From JAFGJQ01 sp964586145 (GTDB lineage Bacteria > Planctomycetota > Phycisphaerae > UBA1845), in contig CAZPHH010000012.1 of the NCBI GenBank assembly GCA_964586145.1, positions 8,344 to 72,343 on the forward strand: DNA of 64,000 nt, in the 5' to 3' direction. The position numbers and the translations under genes were made by a program. Numbering within the stretch: position 1 is the first letter of the stretch; each line of letters begins with the position of its first letter. The notes under the pieces were generated by a model. The model was not told where the DNA came from. It worked only from the letters and a program-made list of their open reading frames with translations, and did not search any database. Shown here piece by piece: positions 35,120-42,893 of the stretch.

Positions 35120-36106
35120 CTACGTCAGCCGGGCGTCGGGGCCGACGAAGGCCAGGATTTCCTCATCCGTCGGGCTGCGGGCCGTGCTGAGCCACGCGGC
35201 CAGCAGGGTCCAGTTCGCGGGGATGGTGGCCAGGCGGCTGCGGAACAGGACGTACCCTTTCGATTCACCATAATCGACAAACAGCGGCGTGTTTGCGCTG
35301 CGGTACACGCGGACATCACGCTGAGATCGCCATAGCCGGTGATCCACGCGTACGATTCCGCCGGGAACCGCCCACCAGTGCCTGCCGGCGATCAACGTGA
35401 CCATCCACAGCAGGCCGAGCAGAACCACGCCGATCGAAACACAAAGAAGCCCGGATTGCGGATTCCAGAAGAACATGCTGACCATGACCACCAAAGGGCC
35501 CAGCAACAAACCAAGCATAATCAGCAAGCCCACAACGCCCCCGACTGCGCCGCCAATTCGCCGGATGAGCGCAAGGCCGCCTTGTTTCTGCGATGCTCTT
35601 TTCCGCGTATCGGAATGCTCTGGGGGTTCTGATGTCGCCGAGCGCCCCCTGCGCTCGTAGACTTCCAACGGCGGCACCTTGTCACTTAACGAGTTCATCC
35701 AGTTGTCCACCGACCAACCCTGAGCCCGAAGGTTGACCTCAACGAGGTCCGGTCCGCCCGCGCTGTTCATGTCCACGGGCTCGAAGGGCACGTCGGTGGG
35801 CACGGGAAAGGGCAATGCGGCCCCTTCGTCCTCCGTCGGGCCGTAGTTCGCCACGATGATTGTTCCGGGCGCAAGCGGCGACAGGATGTCCAAAAGGCTG
35901 CGGCGAAAACGACGAACGCCAAGATCAACCAGGCGCGGCATGCGCAGGCAGGCCATTTCGATCGCGCGGTGGGGCAGGCGTTTCTGAAAGTCAGGATGCG
36001 CCGAGGCGGCGGTCAGCCGGGCCCGCCGCCGGCGCTCACGCGTCCGGCCGGCGCGCGTCGCGATATTCGGCAGCTTCAGGTGATGGATGCGAAACGGAGG
36101 CGACAT
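35120..36106 (-). CDS. Membrane protein of unknown function, repeat-flanked
   Basis: I do not recognise this gene. It would encode about 328 residues: a soluble N-terminal part with a plausible domain from about residue 60 (LSPLAPGTIIVANYGPTEDE), two transmembrane segments (GAVGGVVGLLIMLGLLLGPL and LLCVSIGVVLLGLLWMV) and a soluble C-terminal domain (VRVDHRLWRSQRDVRVY, YVLFRSRLA). The start is uncertain (ATG 36106, or 35956 further in). A 26-base DNA repeat (35186-35211 and 36149-36174) lies in its 3' end and just upstream of its start, so the locus has been rearranged and the gene's 5' region may be hybrid. Confidence 0.55.
   Translation of the reverse strand: MSPPFRIHHLKLPNIATRAGRTRERRRRARLTAASAHPDFQKRLPHRAIEMACLRMPRLVDLGVRRFRRSLLDILSPLAPGTIIVANYGPTEDEGAALPFPVPTDVPFEPVDMNSAGGPDLVEVNLRAQGWSVDNWMNSLSDKVPPLEVYERRGRSATSEPPEHSDTRKRASQKQGGLALIRRIGGAVGGVVGLLIMLGLLLGPLVVMVSMFFWNPQSGLLCVSIGVVLLGLLWMVTLIAGRHWWAVPGGIVRVDHRLWRSQRDVRVYRSANTPLFVDYGESKGYVLFRSRLATIPANWTLLAAWLSTARSPTDEEILAFVGPDARLT
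35186..35211 (+). repeat. 26-bp direct repeat, copy 1
   Basis: A 26-base stretch inside the 3' end of the orphan membrane gene recurs exactly at 36149-36174, next to copies of the palindromic repeat. Both copies keep the same orientation, as expected from a local duplication or recombination between dispersed elements. Confidence 0.8.
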
Positions 36107-36123
36107 CGAGCATCCGCAGAGAA

Positions 36124-36140
36124 GGTCCGCACGGCGGATC
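36124..36140 (-). repeat. Palindromic repeat, inverted copy with one change
   Basis: GGTCCGC-ACG-GCGGATC followed by CTAC is the reverse complement of the element at 35041-35060 with one base changed. It lies just before the probable start of the orphan membrane gene. Confidence 0.7.
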
Positions 36141-36148
36141 CTACAGGG

Positions 36149-36174
36149 GCTGAGCCACGCGGCCAGCAGGGTCC
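36149..36174 (+). repeat. 26-bp direct repeat, copy 2
   Basis: Exact copy of 35186-35211, placed between two palindromic elements. Confidence 0.8.
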
Positions 36175-36185
36175 GGTCGGCCGGT

Positions 36186-36215
36186 GGCACGAAGTAGGGT
36201 CCGCCGTGCGGACCA
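36186..36215 (+). repeat. 30-bp direct repeat with palindromic core, copy 2
   Basis: Exact copy of 35032-35061. The palindromic core is at 36198-36214. It lies between the topoisomerase VI subunit A stop and the orphan gene. Confidence 0.85.
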
Positions 36216-36259
36216 CGACAGGAGCGAGGGATCCCGGCTGCATCGGGACACCAGAAGCC

Positions 36260-37423
36260 CTAATCCAGCCACTGCTTTTTGTCCTTCAGCTTGGCCGGGA
36301 CGTATTCTTCCGTGACGAAGCTGAGCGATTTGTTGCAGAGGGCCTCGACCTCCATCTTGAAGCCGTTGCGGACGAGCTTCTTGATTTCCTTCTCCCAGGG
36401 GCGTTTGCCCTCGAACCACGGGTACGCCAGGATCTGCTTGCAACGCTTCACGTCGGCGCTGTCCAGGCCCAGCTTCACGTCGTCGCTCAGCTCGTACCGC
36501 TCGTAGTCAAACGCGGACACGCCGATGAACACCGCTGCGGGGACGGCCATCCGCCGCGATTCGTAGGCCAGGTTGATCGAGCCCTGCTTGATGACGGAGT
36601 AGATGTAGTACCCCCACGGGTCGCAATCGAGCAGCGCGTAGACCGGCAGCTTCAGCTCGTTGTGCATGCGGTGGAGCAGTCGGCGCATGCCGCGCGTGGG
36701 TTGGCCGGAGCCGTGCGAAACGATGCAGTTGTGCTTCTCCCAGAAGCGGTCCTCATAGAAACGGCGCCACACCGTGTCTTTTTCGACGTGCAGGATGAAC
36801 TTCGCCTTGCACTTTTTGAACTGGATGATGTCCGGCTCGACGATACTGGGCACGGCGTAGCCGGCCGAGCCCATGCGCGTGCAATCCAGCTCGTTGCCGG
36901 AGTCCACCAGGGTGATCGGGCCCACCAGATTGCCGCGATTGCTCGCGAAGATGTGCAGCTCCTCCCGCAGGGAGTCCAGCGCCACCTCCAGGTCTTCCAG
37001 GATCGGGTCGGACTCGTTCTGGTCGTCAAACGTCTTCTCGGTGGTGCCTTTGATGGTGTGCTTGGCCAGGTAGTAAATCTGACGGATGCTGGCCGTCTTG
37101 TCCTCGTCCACCAGTTGCTTGCACTTCGACGCAACCAGCATGGTCTGCATAAACCGCTTGGCCTGGCCGTAGTTGAAGAAGTTCCGCCGCTGGGTCTTGT
37201 CGCCCATCTCGATGTAGCGGGTTTTTTCATTGAAGCTGACGTTGCTCAGGGCCCGGATGGGAATGTCCACAAACGGGTCTTTCTGCTTTTCGGCCAGGGC
37301 GACGACGGCGTCGGCCAGCTTCGCGAGCCTGGCCTGCGTGGCCTGCCCGTCGCCCTTGGCGCGGCGAGGAGACGGCGTGGCAGACGCGGCAGGATCTTTA
37401 CGTTTCTTTGGAGTCTTGGGCAT
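36260..37423 (-). CDS. top6A: DNA topoisomerase VI subunit A (Spo11-like)
   Basis: This 387-residue protein is the catalytic subunit of the type IIB topoisomerase, which cuts both DNA strands through a tyrosine. The winged-helix/CAP motif is SIRQIYYLAKHT with the Tyr117-Tyr118 pair (the second is the expected nucleophile). The Toprim domain shows its Glu in HVEKDTVWRRF and the DxD of LLDCDPWGYYIY. The length matches archaeal Top6A (about 365). The N-terminus adds a basic, Pro/Ser-rich stretch of about 25 residues. It follows the subunit B gene by 30 bp on the same strand, so both are made together. This enzyme is mainly archaeal and plant, with scattered bacterial cases. Confidence 0.93.
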   Translation of the reverse strand: MPKTPKKRKDPAASATPSPRRAKGDGQATQARLAKLADAVVALAEKQKDPFVDIPIRALSNVSFNEKTRYIEMGDKTQRRNFFNYGQAKRFMQTMLVASKCKQLVDEDKTASIRQIYYLAKHTIKGTTEKTFDDQNESDPILEDLEVALDSLREELHIFASNRGNLVGPITLVDSGNELDCTRMGSAGYAVPSIVEPDIIQFKKCKAKFILHVEKDTVWRRFYEDRFWEKHNCIVSHGSGQPTRGMRRLLHRMHNELKLPVYALLDCDPWGYYIYSVIKQGSINLAYESRRMAVPAAVFIGVSAFDYERYELSDDVKLGLDSADVKRCKQILAYPWFEGKRPWEKEIKKLVRNGFKMEVEALCNKSLSFVTEEYVPAKLKDKKQWLD

Positions 37424-37436
37424 ACGTACAACTTCT

Positions 37437-37453
37437 GGTCCGCGCGGCGAACC
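37437..37453 (-). repeat. Palindromic repeat, degenerate copy between top6B and top6A
   Basis: GGTCCGC-GCG-GCGAACC followed by CTAC matches the reverse complement of the element at 35041-35060 with two or three changes. It fills the 30-base space between the topoisomerase VI genes. Confidence 0.55.
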
Positions 37454-39376
37454 CTACTTTTTACGCCTCGGGCGGGCGGGCTTTCCTGTCGGCGGCGGGG
37501 CCGCCTCGTCCTCAAACAGAACGCCCTGTTCCGGCTCGTCCGGCTCGCCGTCATCGCGTCGATCCACCACAATCGTGTCCGCCAGTCCCGGCTCTGCAGA
37601 CTTGCGAATCACCTTGCCGTGGTCGTCAAAATCCATGTCCGCCGCCGCGGTGTACCGTTCGGACAGTTTCAGCAAGTGTCCGCGGAACTCAGCTCGGTTC
37701 AGGCGGGTCATCTCACCGACAGCATTGACCACCTCGTCAATGTAGCGCGTGAACACGTCGCGCCGGCGGGCGTACGCCACCTTCGTCCGCTTTCGCTTCA
37801 ACAGCACGCCCAGCCGCCGCCCACACTCGGCGATGGCTAGTTTGATCTCCTTGCGGATCTCGTCGTAGTCGGCAATCGCCTCCTTCGACTCCGACGTGAA
37901 CGGCACCCAGACGCTGGCCATGTGTACCAGCACGACCATTGGCGCCGCGGGCAGCGAGCCGCGCGATTGCGAGAGGCCGTACTTGTTCCAGCCCGTTTCC
38001 ACCACGGAGCGGTACATGCTGCACCCGCTTTGCTGGTAGAGCAGCGGCACGCGGTTGGCGAACCGGAGCACGCGGGTCTCCGGCGGGGCTGACGTGTCGC
38101 CGTTGCTCTTGTCGTTGCGCAGCCAGTCGCCGCCAAGCTCGCCGCCGTAGGCTATGCCGACCTCAATCTGGAACGGGTTGCCGCGGTAGACGGCCGGGGG
38201 GCGGGTGGTCGCGGTGTAGAACTCCGCCTTGATCCCCTTCAGCAGGCCGGCCAGGATCGCCTCCGCCCCGATCGGGGCCAGGCAGTTGGTGGCCGGTGCC
38301 ATGATGCGGGTTTTCTGAAGGGCGTTGTACAGCTTCTCCGCCGTCTGGGGGTCGACCGTCTTGACCCAGGTGCGCGGCGTGAGGCCGGCGGTCTCACAGA
38401 CCCCCTTGGAGATGGTCGGGCTGACCCGGGAGAACTCCGTCTGGAGAAACGCCCCCACCTGCTGGCACTCCGTTTCCTTGAGCATCTTCATGAGCGTGCC
38501 CAGCTCGATACCGTACGGATGGGGCTTGATCTCGCGGGGGGCCGGCGGCAGCTCGTGTACGCTGCGTGGGTACTCCCGGACCTCGCCCGTGGGCAGGTGG
38601 TACACAAAACTCCCGTGCGGGTTCGCGATGGCCGTCTGCTCGACGTACTCGTCCACGCTCTGCCGGCCTTTGGCGTAGCTGGCCTCCAGCTCGATCTCGA
38701 CGCGGGTGCCGTGGTCCCAATCCACCTCCACCGTGTCGTCGTGGATGATGTCCGGCTTGTTCTTCTTGGTGTCGATGGCCAGCTTGTAGTGGTGGGCATC
38801 CTTCTTGCCGGTGATCCGGCTAATGATGCTGACGGGCTTGCCGGTGGTCAGCAGGCCGTACATACCCGCGGCGCTGATGCCGATCCCCTGCTGCCCGCGA
38901 GCCATCTTAAGTCTATGGAATTTCGAACCATAAAGCAGCTTTCCGAAGATATTCGGAATCTGCTGTTTCACGATCCCCGGGCCGTTGTCGCGGACGCAGA
39001 CGCGGAATCGGTCCTCGGTAAGCTGGGCAACTTCGATGCGAATGTCCGGCAGAATGCCGGCCTCTTCGCATGCGTCGAGGCTGTTGTCCACCGCTTCTTT
39101 CACGGTGGTCAGCATGGCTTTGCGCTTGTTGTCGAATCCGAGCAGGTGGCGGTTCTTCGCGAAGAACTCCGAAACGGAGATTTCCCGCTGTTGCCTGGCC
39201 ATGTCCTCGGCCGAGAGGCCGCGCGTGCGGCTGGGGCGCGCCTTGGCCGCCGCTGATTTGGTTTTTGGGGCTCTTTTCACGGTGTCTGCTGGGGGCGACC
39301 CCGACCGGCCGTCTGAAAACGAGAGAGTCAGTTGGGACTCCCCGGCCGACGGGGACCACGCTCGGGTCTGTCTCAT
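37454..39376 (-). CDS. top6B: DNA topoisomerase VI subunit B
   Basis: This 640-residue protein is the ATP-driven clamp of topoisomerase VI. The GHKL ATPase motifs are in order: VKEAVDNSLDACEEAG (N box), VRDNGPGI (G1), and ARGQQGIGISAAGMYG (G2/lid). The helix-two-turn-helix region and transducer follow (FANRVPLLYQQSGC, with the switch-lysine region near GSKFHRLK). The length is in the family range. The first about 60 residues are Ser/Arg/Lys-rich and not part of the fold. A proline- and lysine-rich tail ends the protein. It is transcribed away from dnaA, whose start is 366 bp off, so both promoters share that interval. Confidence 0.94.
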   Translation of the reverse strand: MRQTRAWSPSAGESQLTLSFSDGRSGSPPADTVKRAPKTKSAAAKARPSRTRGLSAEDMARQQREISVSEFFAKNRHLLGFDNKRKAMLTTVKEAVDNSLDACEEAGILPDIRIEVAQLTEDRFRVCVRDNGPGIVKQQIPNIFGKLLYGSKFHRLKMARGQQGIGISAAGMYGLLTTGKPVSIISRITGKKDAHHYKLAIDTKKNKPDIIHDDTVEVDWDHGTRVEIELEASYAKGRQSVDEYVEQTAIANPHGSFVYHLPTGEVREYPRSVHELPPAPREIKPHPYGIELGTLMKMLKETECQQVGAFLQTEFSRVSPTISKGVCETAGLTPRTWVKTVDPQTAEKLYNALQKTRIMAPATNCLAPIGAEAILAGLLKGIKAEFYTATTRPPAVYRGNPFQIEVGIAYGGELGGDWLRNDKSNGDTSAPPETRVLRFANRVPLLYQQSGCSMYRSVVETGWNKYGLSQSRGSLPAAPMVVLVHMASVWVPFTSESKEAIADYDEIRKEIKLAIAECGRRLGVLLKRKRTKVAYARRRDVFTRYIDEVVNAVGEMTRLNRAEFRGHLLKLSERYTAAADMDFDDHGKVIRKSAEPGLADTIVVDRRDDGEPDEPEQGVLFEDEAAPPPTGKPARPRRKK

Positions 39377-39742
39377 AGCTGCCGTCCTGGCCAGTTGCTG
39401 CGCAGTTTACCTCCGTTCACCGCCATCGTAGCGGCGCGGCGCGTTCGATCAAGCGACCTGCTACTTCTAGGTCGGCTCAGGGGTAGGAAACGCATCAGCC
39501 CGCCAGGGCTCGCGCGGCGGACCTCTGGTTTGTCCTTCCCCTCCGTGTACAAGCTGTGATTTTCTTTTGGGGATGGCGAAAAGAACGGTTCGTGGTACAA
39601 TACGGGCCACGTCGCTACGGCGAGCGTGTCTGTTGTGTAACTTGCTATGTGGTAACGTGTTACATACTGGTCTCGCCGAGAGCGGGCGAGCTGCGCGGTC
39701 CAGTGCTCGCGGGCGAGGCTGTTCGGGGCGTTTGTGGAGACA
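39377..39742. other. top6B-dnaA intergenic region, possible origin or control region
   Basis: These 366 bases lie between divergent top6B and dnaA. No copy of the consensus DnaA box TTATCCACA or close variants was found. It holds an extended -10 element (39593-39601) and, downstream of it, GTAAC motifs: 39637-39641, 39652-39656 and the inverse at 39659-39663. The last two form the palindrome GTAACGTGTTAC, a candidate protein-binding site in the dnaA leader. The origin may be elsewhere. Confidence 0.4.
39593..39601 (+). promoter_or_regulatory. Extended -10 promoter element of dnaA
   Basis: TGGTACAAT gives an extended -10 (TGn plus TACAAT, 5 of 6 with the consensus). No good -35 hexamer is found at 16-18 bases, as is common for extended -10 promoters. 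A transcript from about 39608 would have a leader of about 135 bases containing the GTAAC palindrome. Confidence 0.45.
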
Positions 39743-41095
39743 ATGTCAAGCATTGGTGCGTCCCTCTGGACGGACATCATGGCTCATGTGCGGTTGAACC
39801 ACCCGGACCTGGTCCGGGGCTGGTTCGTCCACCTGGAGCCGGGCGAGTTGAGCAATGGCGTGTTGACCATCACTGCGAGCAACCCGGCCCAGATGCGATA
39901 CCTGGAACAGCACTGCGCTCGCCCGTTCGCAGAGGCGACCCAGGCCGCCACCGGCCGGCTGGTCAGCGTGGCGTTCCAGTCCAGCGGTACGGAGGAGCTG
40001 GCAGACGAATATGGGCGGACCCCCTCGTTTGTCCGCGAAGACGGCGGTCTGGCCCTGAACTCGGACTACGTCTTCGAGAACTTCGTGATCGGCCCGTGCA
40101 ACCGGTTGGCGCATGCGGCGGCTGTGGCGGCAGCAGAGAGTCCCGGGCGGGCGTACAATCCCCTGTTCATCCACGGGAATGTGGGGTTGGGCAAAACGCA
40201 CCTGCTGCAGGCGATTTGCCACGGTGTGCAGGCGCGCCCGGAGGAACTGCGGGCCCTATATATCTCCTGTGAAACATTCACTAATCACTTCATCGAGGCG
40301 GTGGAGCGGGGGGCGTTGAACCGGTTTCGTTACCGGTACCGCCACGTGGATGCACTCGTGATTGATGACATCCAGTTCCTGGCCGAGCGGGAGCGCAGCC
40401 AGGAGGAGTTTTTTCACACGTTTAACACGCTGCACCAGGGCCAGCGGCAGATCGTGCTGTCGGCCGACTGCTCGCCCTCGGAAATCCCCAGCCTGGAAGA
40501 GCGGCTGGTCAGCCGATTCAGCTCCGGGCTGGTGGCCCGGATCGACGCGCCGTGTCTGGAGACGCGGATGGCCATCATCCGCAAGAAGGCCAAGGTGCGG
40601 TGCATTGAGGTGCCGGAAGACGTGGTGCGGTTCATCGCCTCGCGGGTGGACCGCAATATACGGGAGCTGGAGGGGGCGCTGGTCAAGATCGACGCCATGA
40701 GCCAGATGAAGGGCGGCCAGATCGACATGGCCGTGGCGTACGAGGCCCTCGGAAAGCGGGAAGCCCCGTCCTCGATCACGGTCCAGGACATCCTGCAGGC
40801 CGTCACGGCGTGGTACAATGTCCGCCTGGGCGACATCCAGGGGCGCAAGCGACACAAGTCCATCGCCCGCCCCCGGCAGGTGTGCATGTATCTGGCCCGC
40901 GAACTGACGTCCCACAGCCTGGAGGAAATCGGGGCGTATTTCGGCGGGCGTGACCACACCACCGTGCTGCACGCCAGCCGGCTGATCGGATCGTTGCGGG
41001 CGGAGGAAACCAAGCTCGACGACGCTCTTCAGGAGATCACCCGGGTCCTGCAGCGTCGGCCGGCCGGCACGGCCCATACGGCGGTTCACAAGTGA
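39743..41095 (+). CDS. dnaA: Chromosomal replication initiator DnaA
   Basis: The 450-residue protein has all four DnaA domains. Domain I runs about 1-85 and is followed by a short linker. The AAA+ domain has Walker A GNVGLGKTHLLQAI and Walker B ALVIDDIQFLAE, with the sensor 2 region VDRNIRELEGALVKI. The C-terminal DNA-binding domain has the signature RPRQVCMYLARELTSHSLEE and GGRDHTTVLHASR. It binds DnaA boxes and opens the origin. ATG 39743 was chosen over GTG 39734, which would add three residues (MET). It starts the rightward run dnaA-dnaN-DUF721-gyrB. Confidence 0.97.
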   Translation: MSSIGASLWTDIMAHVRLNHPDLVRGWFVHLEPGELSNGVLTITASNPAQMRYLEQHCARPFAEATQAATGRLVSVAFQSSGTEELADEYGRTPSFVREDGGLALNSDYVFENFVIGPCNRLAHAAAVAAAESPGRAYNPLFIHGNVGLGKTHLLQAICHGVQARPEELRALYISCETFTNHFIEAVERGALNRFRYRYRHVDALVIDDIQFLAERERSQEEFFHTFNTLHQGQRQIVLSADCSPSEIPSLEERLVSRFSSGLVARIDAPCLETRMAIIRKKAKVRCIEVPEDVVRFIASRVDRNIRELEGALVKIDAMSQMKGGQIDMAVAYEALGKREAPSSITVQDILQAVTAWYNVRLGDIQGRKRHKSIARPRQVCMYLARELTSHSLEEIGAYFGGRDHTTVLHASRLIGSLRAEETKLDDALQEITRVLQRRPAGTAHTAVHK

Positions 41096-41217
41096 AGTGA
41101 GATTCGCGCAACCTCCAGCCCTCGTGCTGTTGCGCCGTGCCGCCAACGATGAGACCTGCCGAGAAAACCGTGACGTTCCAGGAAGACCGTTACAGGTCTG
41201 CCATGGCAGCGAACAGG

Positions 41218-41246
41218 CTGGCAGATCGTGGAAATCTCGGTATACT
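41218..41246 (+). promoter_or_regulatory. Promoter of dnaN
   Basis: CTGGCA (41218-41223) and TATACT (41241-41246) with a 17-base spacer match the sigma-70 consensus at 4 of 6 and 5 of 6. The start of transcription would be near 41253, about 110 bases before the dnaN ATG, so dnaN has its own promoter besides any read-through from dnaA. Confidence 0.6.
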
Positions 41247-41362
41247 AGCGGCTTACGAATTCGTGCCCGGCGGAAGTGACGCTTCTCACAGGCCATAAGA
41301 CGGATACTGTTTTTTTCCTACTCAAATTCCCCAGAAGGGGAACCAACAACAGAGAGTTTCGC

Positions 41363-42466
41363 ATGAAACTGCGTGTGAATCGTCATGAACTTGGGGAGGC
41401 GCTCGCGGCGGTTAGCGGCGTGACGGCGTCTCGCACTCCCAAGCCGATCCTCCAGTGTGTCCTGATGGAGGCACAGGGCGACTGCTGCGTCCTGAAGGCG
41501 ACGGACCTGGAGATCAGCGTTCGCTTCACCGTGACCCAGGTGGAGGTGGAGGAGAAAGGGGACATCCTGGTTTCGGCGGAGAAGCTCTCGCAGATCGTCC
41601 GGGAGTCGGGGGACGAGATCCTGTCCCTGGAGACCGGCGAGGGGCTGTGTCACGTGCGGGGCCAGGACAGCCACTTCCAGATTTATCAACAGGATGCGCG
41701 GGAGTTTCCCCCGGTCGCTTCGGCGGACGGTCCGGCGGACTTCGAGCTGGAGACCGGGGAGTTGCGGCGGCTGGTGGGCTGGACGGCCTTCGCCGCGGCT
41801 CGGGAAACAAGCCGCTATGCGATCAACGGCGTGCTGTGGGAGCTCCAGAAGGGGCACCTGTCCCTGACGGCCACGGACGGCCGGCGTCTGTCCCACGCGG
41901 AAGGCAAGCCCAAGACGGCCACCGAACGCTCGATCCGCGCCATCATCCCCATCAAGGCCCTGAACCTGTTCATGCGGATCGTGGGGGAGGCGGAAGGGGA
42001 CGTGGGCATCCGCGTGACGGAAAATGAAAACCAGGTCGTGCTCCGTTCCAGCCGGGCGACGGTGATCTCCGCCCTGGTTGAGGGGCAGTTTCCGAACTAT
42101 CGGGACGTGATCCCGACGGACAGTGACAAGAAGGCGGACCTGAACACGGCGGAGTTCCTCAGCGCGATCCGGCGGGCGGCCCTGCTGACCAACGATGAAT
42201 CGCGAAGCGTGAAGTTGTCGTTTCAGGGGGATGAACTCATCCTGACCGGACGGGCGCCGGAAGAGGGGGAGGCAGTCGTCCGCATGTTGGCGGCGTTTCA
42301 GGGAGAGCCGGTGGACATCGGGTTCAATCCGGTGTTCCTGGTGGACGCGTTGAAGGTGGTGGAATCGGACCGGGTCACGCTGGATCTGAAAGCGTCCAAC
42401 CGGCCCGGGATTCTTCGCTGCGGCCCGGACATGCTGTACGTGGTCATGCCGTTGAACCTGTCGTAG
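41363..42466 (+). CDS. dnaN: DNA polymerase III sliding clamp (beta subunit)
   Basis: This 367-residue clamp has the standard size and three homologous domains. Typical stretches are MKLRVNRHELGEALAAVSGV at the N-terminus, ATDLEISVRF, YAINGVLWELQKGHLSLTAT, ALVEGQFPNYRDVIP and, at the end, VVMPLNLS. It tethers DNA polymerase III to DNA as a dimeric ring. ATG 41363 was chosen because the fold starts there, although the frame is open from GTG 41276. It lies 267 bp after dnaA with a promoter between, and is followed by the DUF721 gene after 4 bp. Confidence 0.97.
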   Translation: MKLRVNRHELGEALAAVSGVTASRTPKPILQCVLMEAQGDCCVLKATDLEISVRFTVTQVEVEEKGDILVSAEKLSQIVRESGDEILSLETGEGLCHVRGQDSHFQIYQQDAREFPPVASADGPADFELETGELRRLVGWTAFAAARETSRYAINGVLWELQKGHLSLTATDGRRLSHAEGKPKTATERSIRAIIPIKALNLFMRIVGEAEGDVGIRVTENENQVVLRSSRATVISALVEGQFPNYRDVIPTDSDKKADLNTAEFLSAIRRAALLTNDESRSVKLSFQGDELILTGRAPEEGEAVVRMLAAFQGEPVDIGFNPVFLVDALKVVESDRVTLDLKASNRPGILRCGPDMLYVVMPLNLS

Positions 42467-42470
42467 GCGG

Positions 42471-42893
42471 GTGGGGCGAAGGGAGTCGTGGGGGATGGAG
42501 CCGGACGGCCGGACGTTGGGTTGGATCGTGCGGAACCGGCAGCCGCGAGACCGGGCGGTCCCGGTGGGGGCGTGTCTGCCGGATCGTCAGAGGGCGTTGG
42601 AGGAACGCCGGGCCGTGCGCGAGGCCATTGGGGCGTTCGTGGATGAGGAATTTCGCCGCCTATGCACGCTGGGGGAGATCAAGGGATCGGAAATCGTGAT
42701 CCTGGCGCGTTGCGCGCCGGCGCGTGAGGCGATGCGATTGCGCTGGCTGACGAAGCTGCGCAGCCATCTGTTGCAGACGTGCCGGCCGTTCAGGGCTCGG
42801 CGCCTCCGTTTTGAGGTGGGGGACGGCAACGACGGTTTCAGCGGACCGGATGGCGAAAGGGTAGACAAAGAAGAAGGATCGAGCAGAGCGTGA
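42471..42893 (+). CDS. DUF721/DciA-like protein
   Basis: This 140-residue protein fits the DUF721 family by position (between dnaN and gyrB) and by sequence: a helical N-terminal part followed by a small domain ending in LRWLTKLRSHLLQ. DciA, the founding bacterial member, loads the DnaB helicase where DnaC or DnaI is absent, so this is a likely helicase-loading partner. The start is GTG 42471 or ATG 42495. It overlaps gyrB by 4 bases (GTGA). Sequence similarity to DUF721 is only moderate to the eye. The C-terminal about 25 residues are Gly/Asp/Glu-rich. Confidence 0.72.
   Translation: MGRRESWGMEPDGRTLGWIVRNRQPRDRAVPVGACLPDRQRALEERRAVREAIGAFVDEEFRRLCTLGEIKGSEIVILARCAPAREAMRLRWLTKLRSHLLQTCRPFRARRLRFEVGDGNDGFSGPDGERVDKEEGSSRA

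Noticed and set aside
39377..39742. DnaA boxes marking an origin
   Set aside because: No TTATCCACA or one-mismatch copy was found by eye, so an origin is not claimed.
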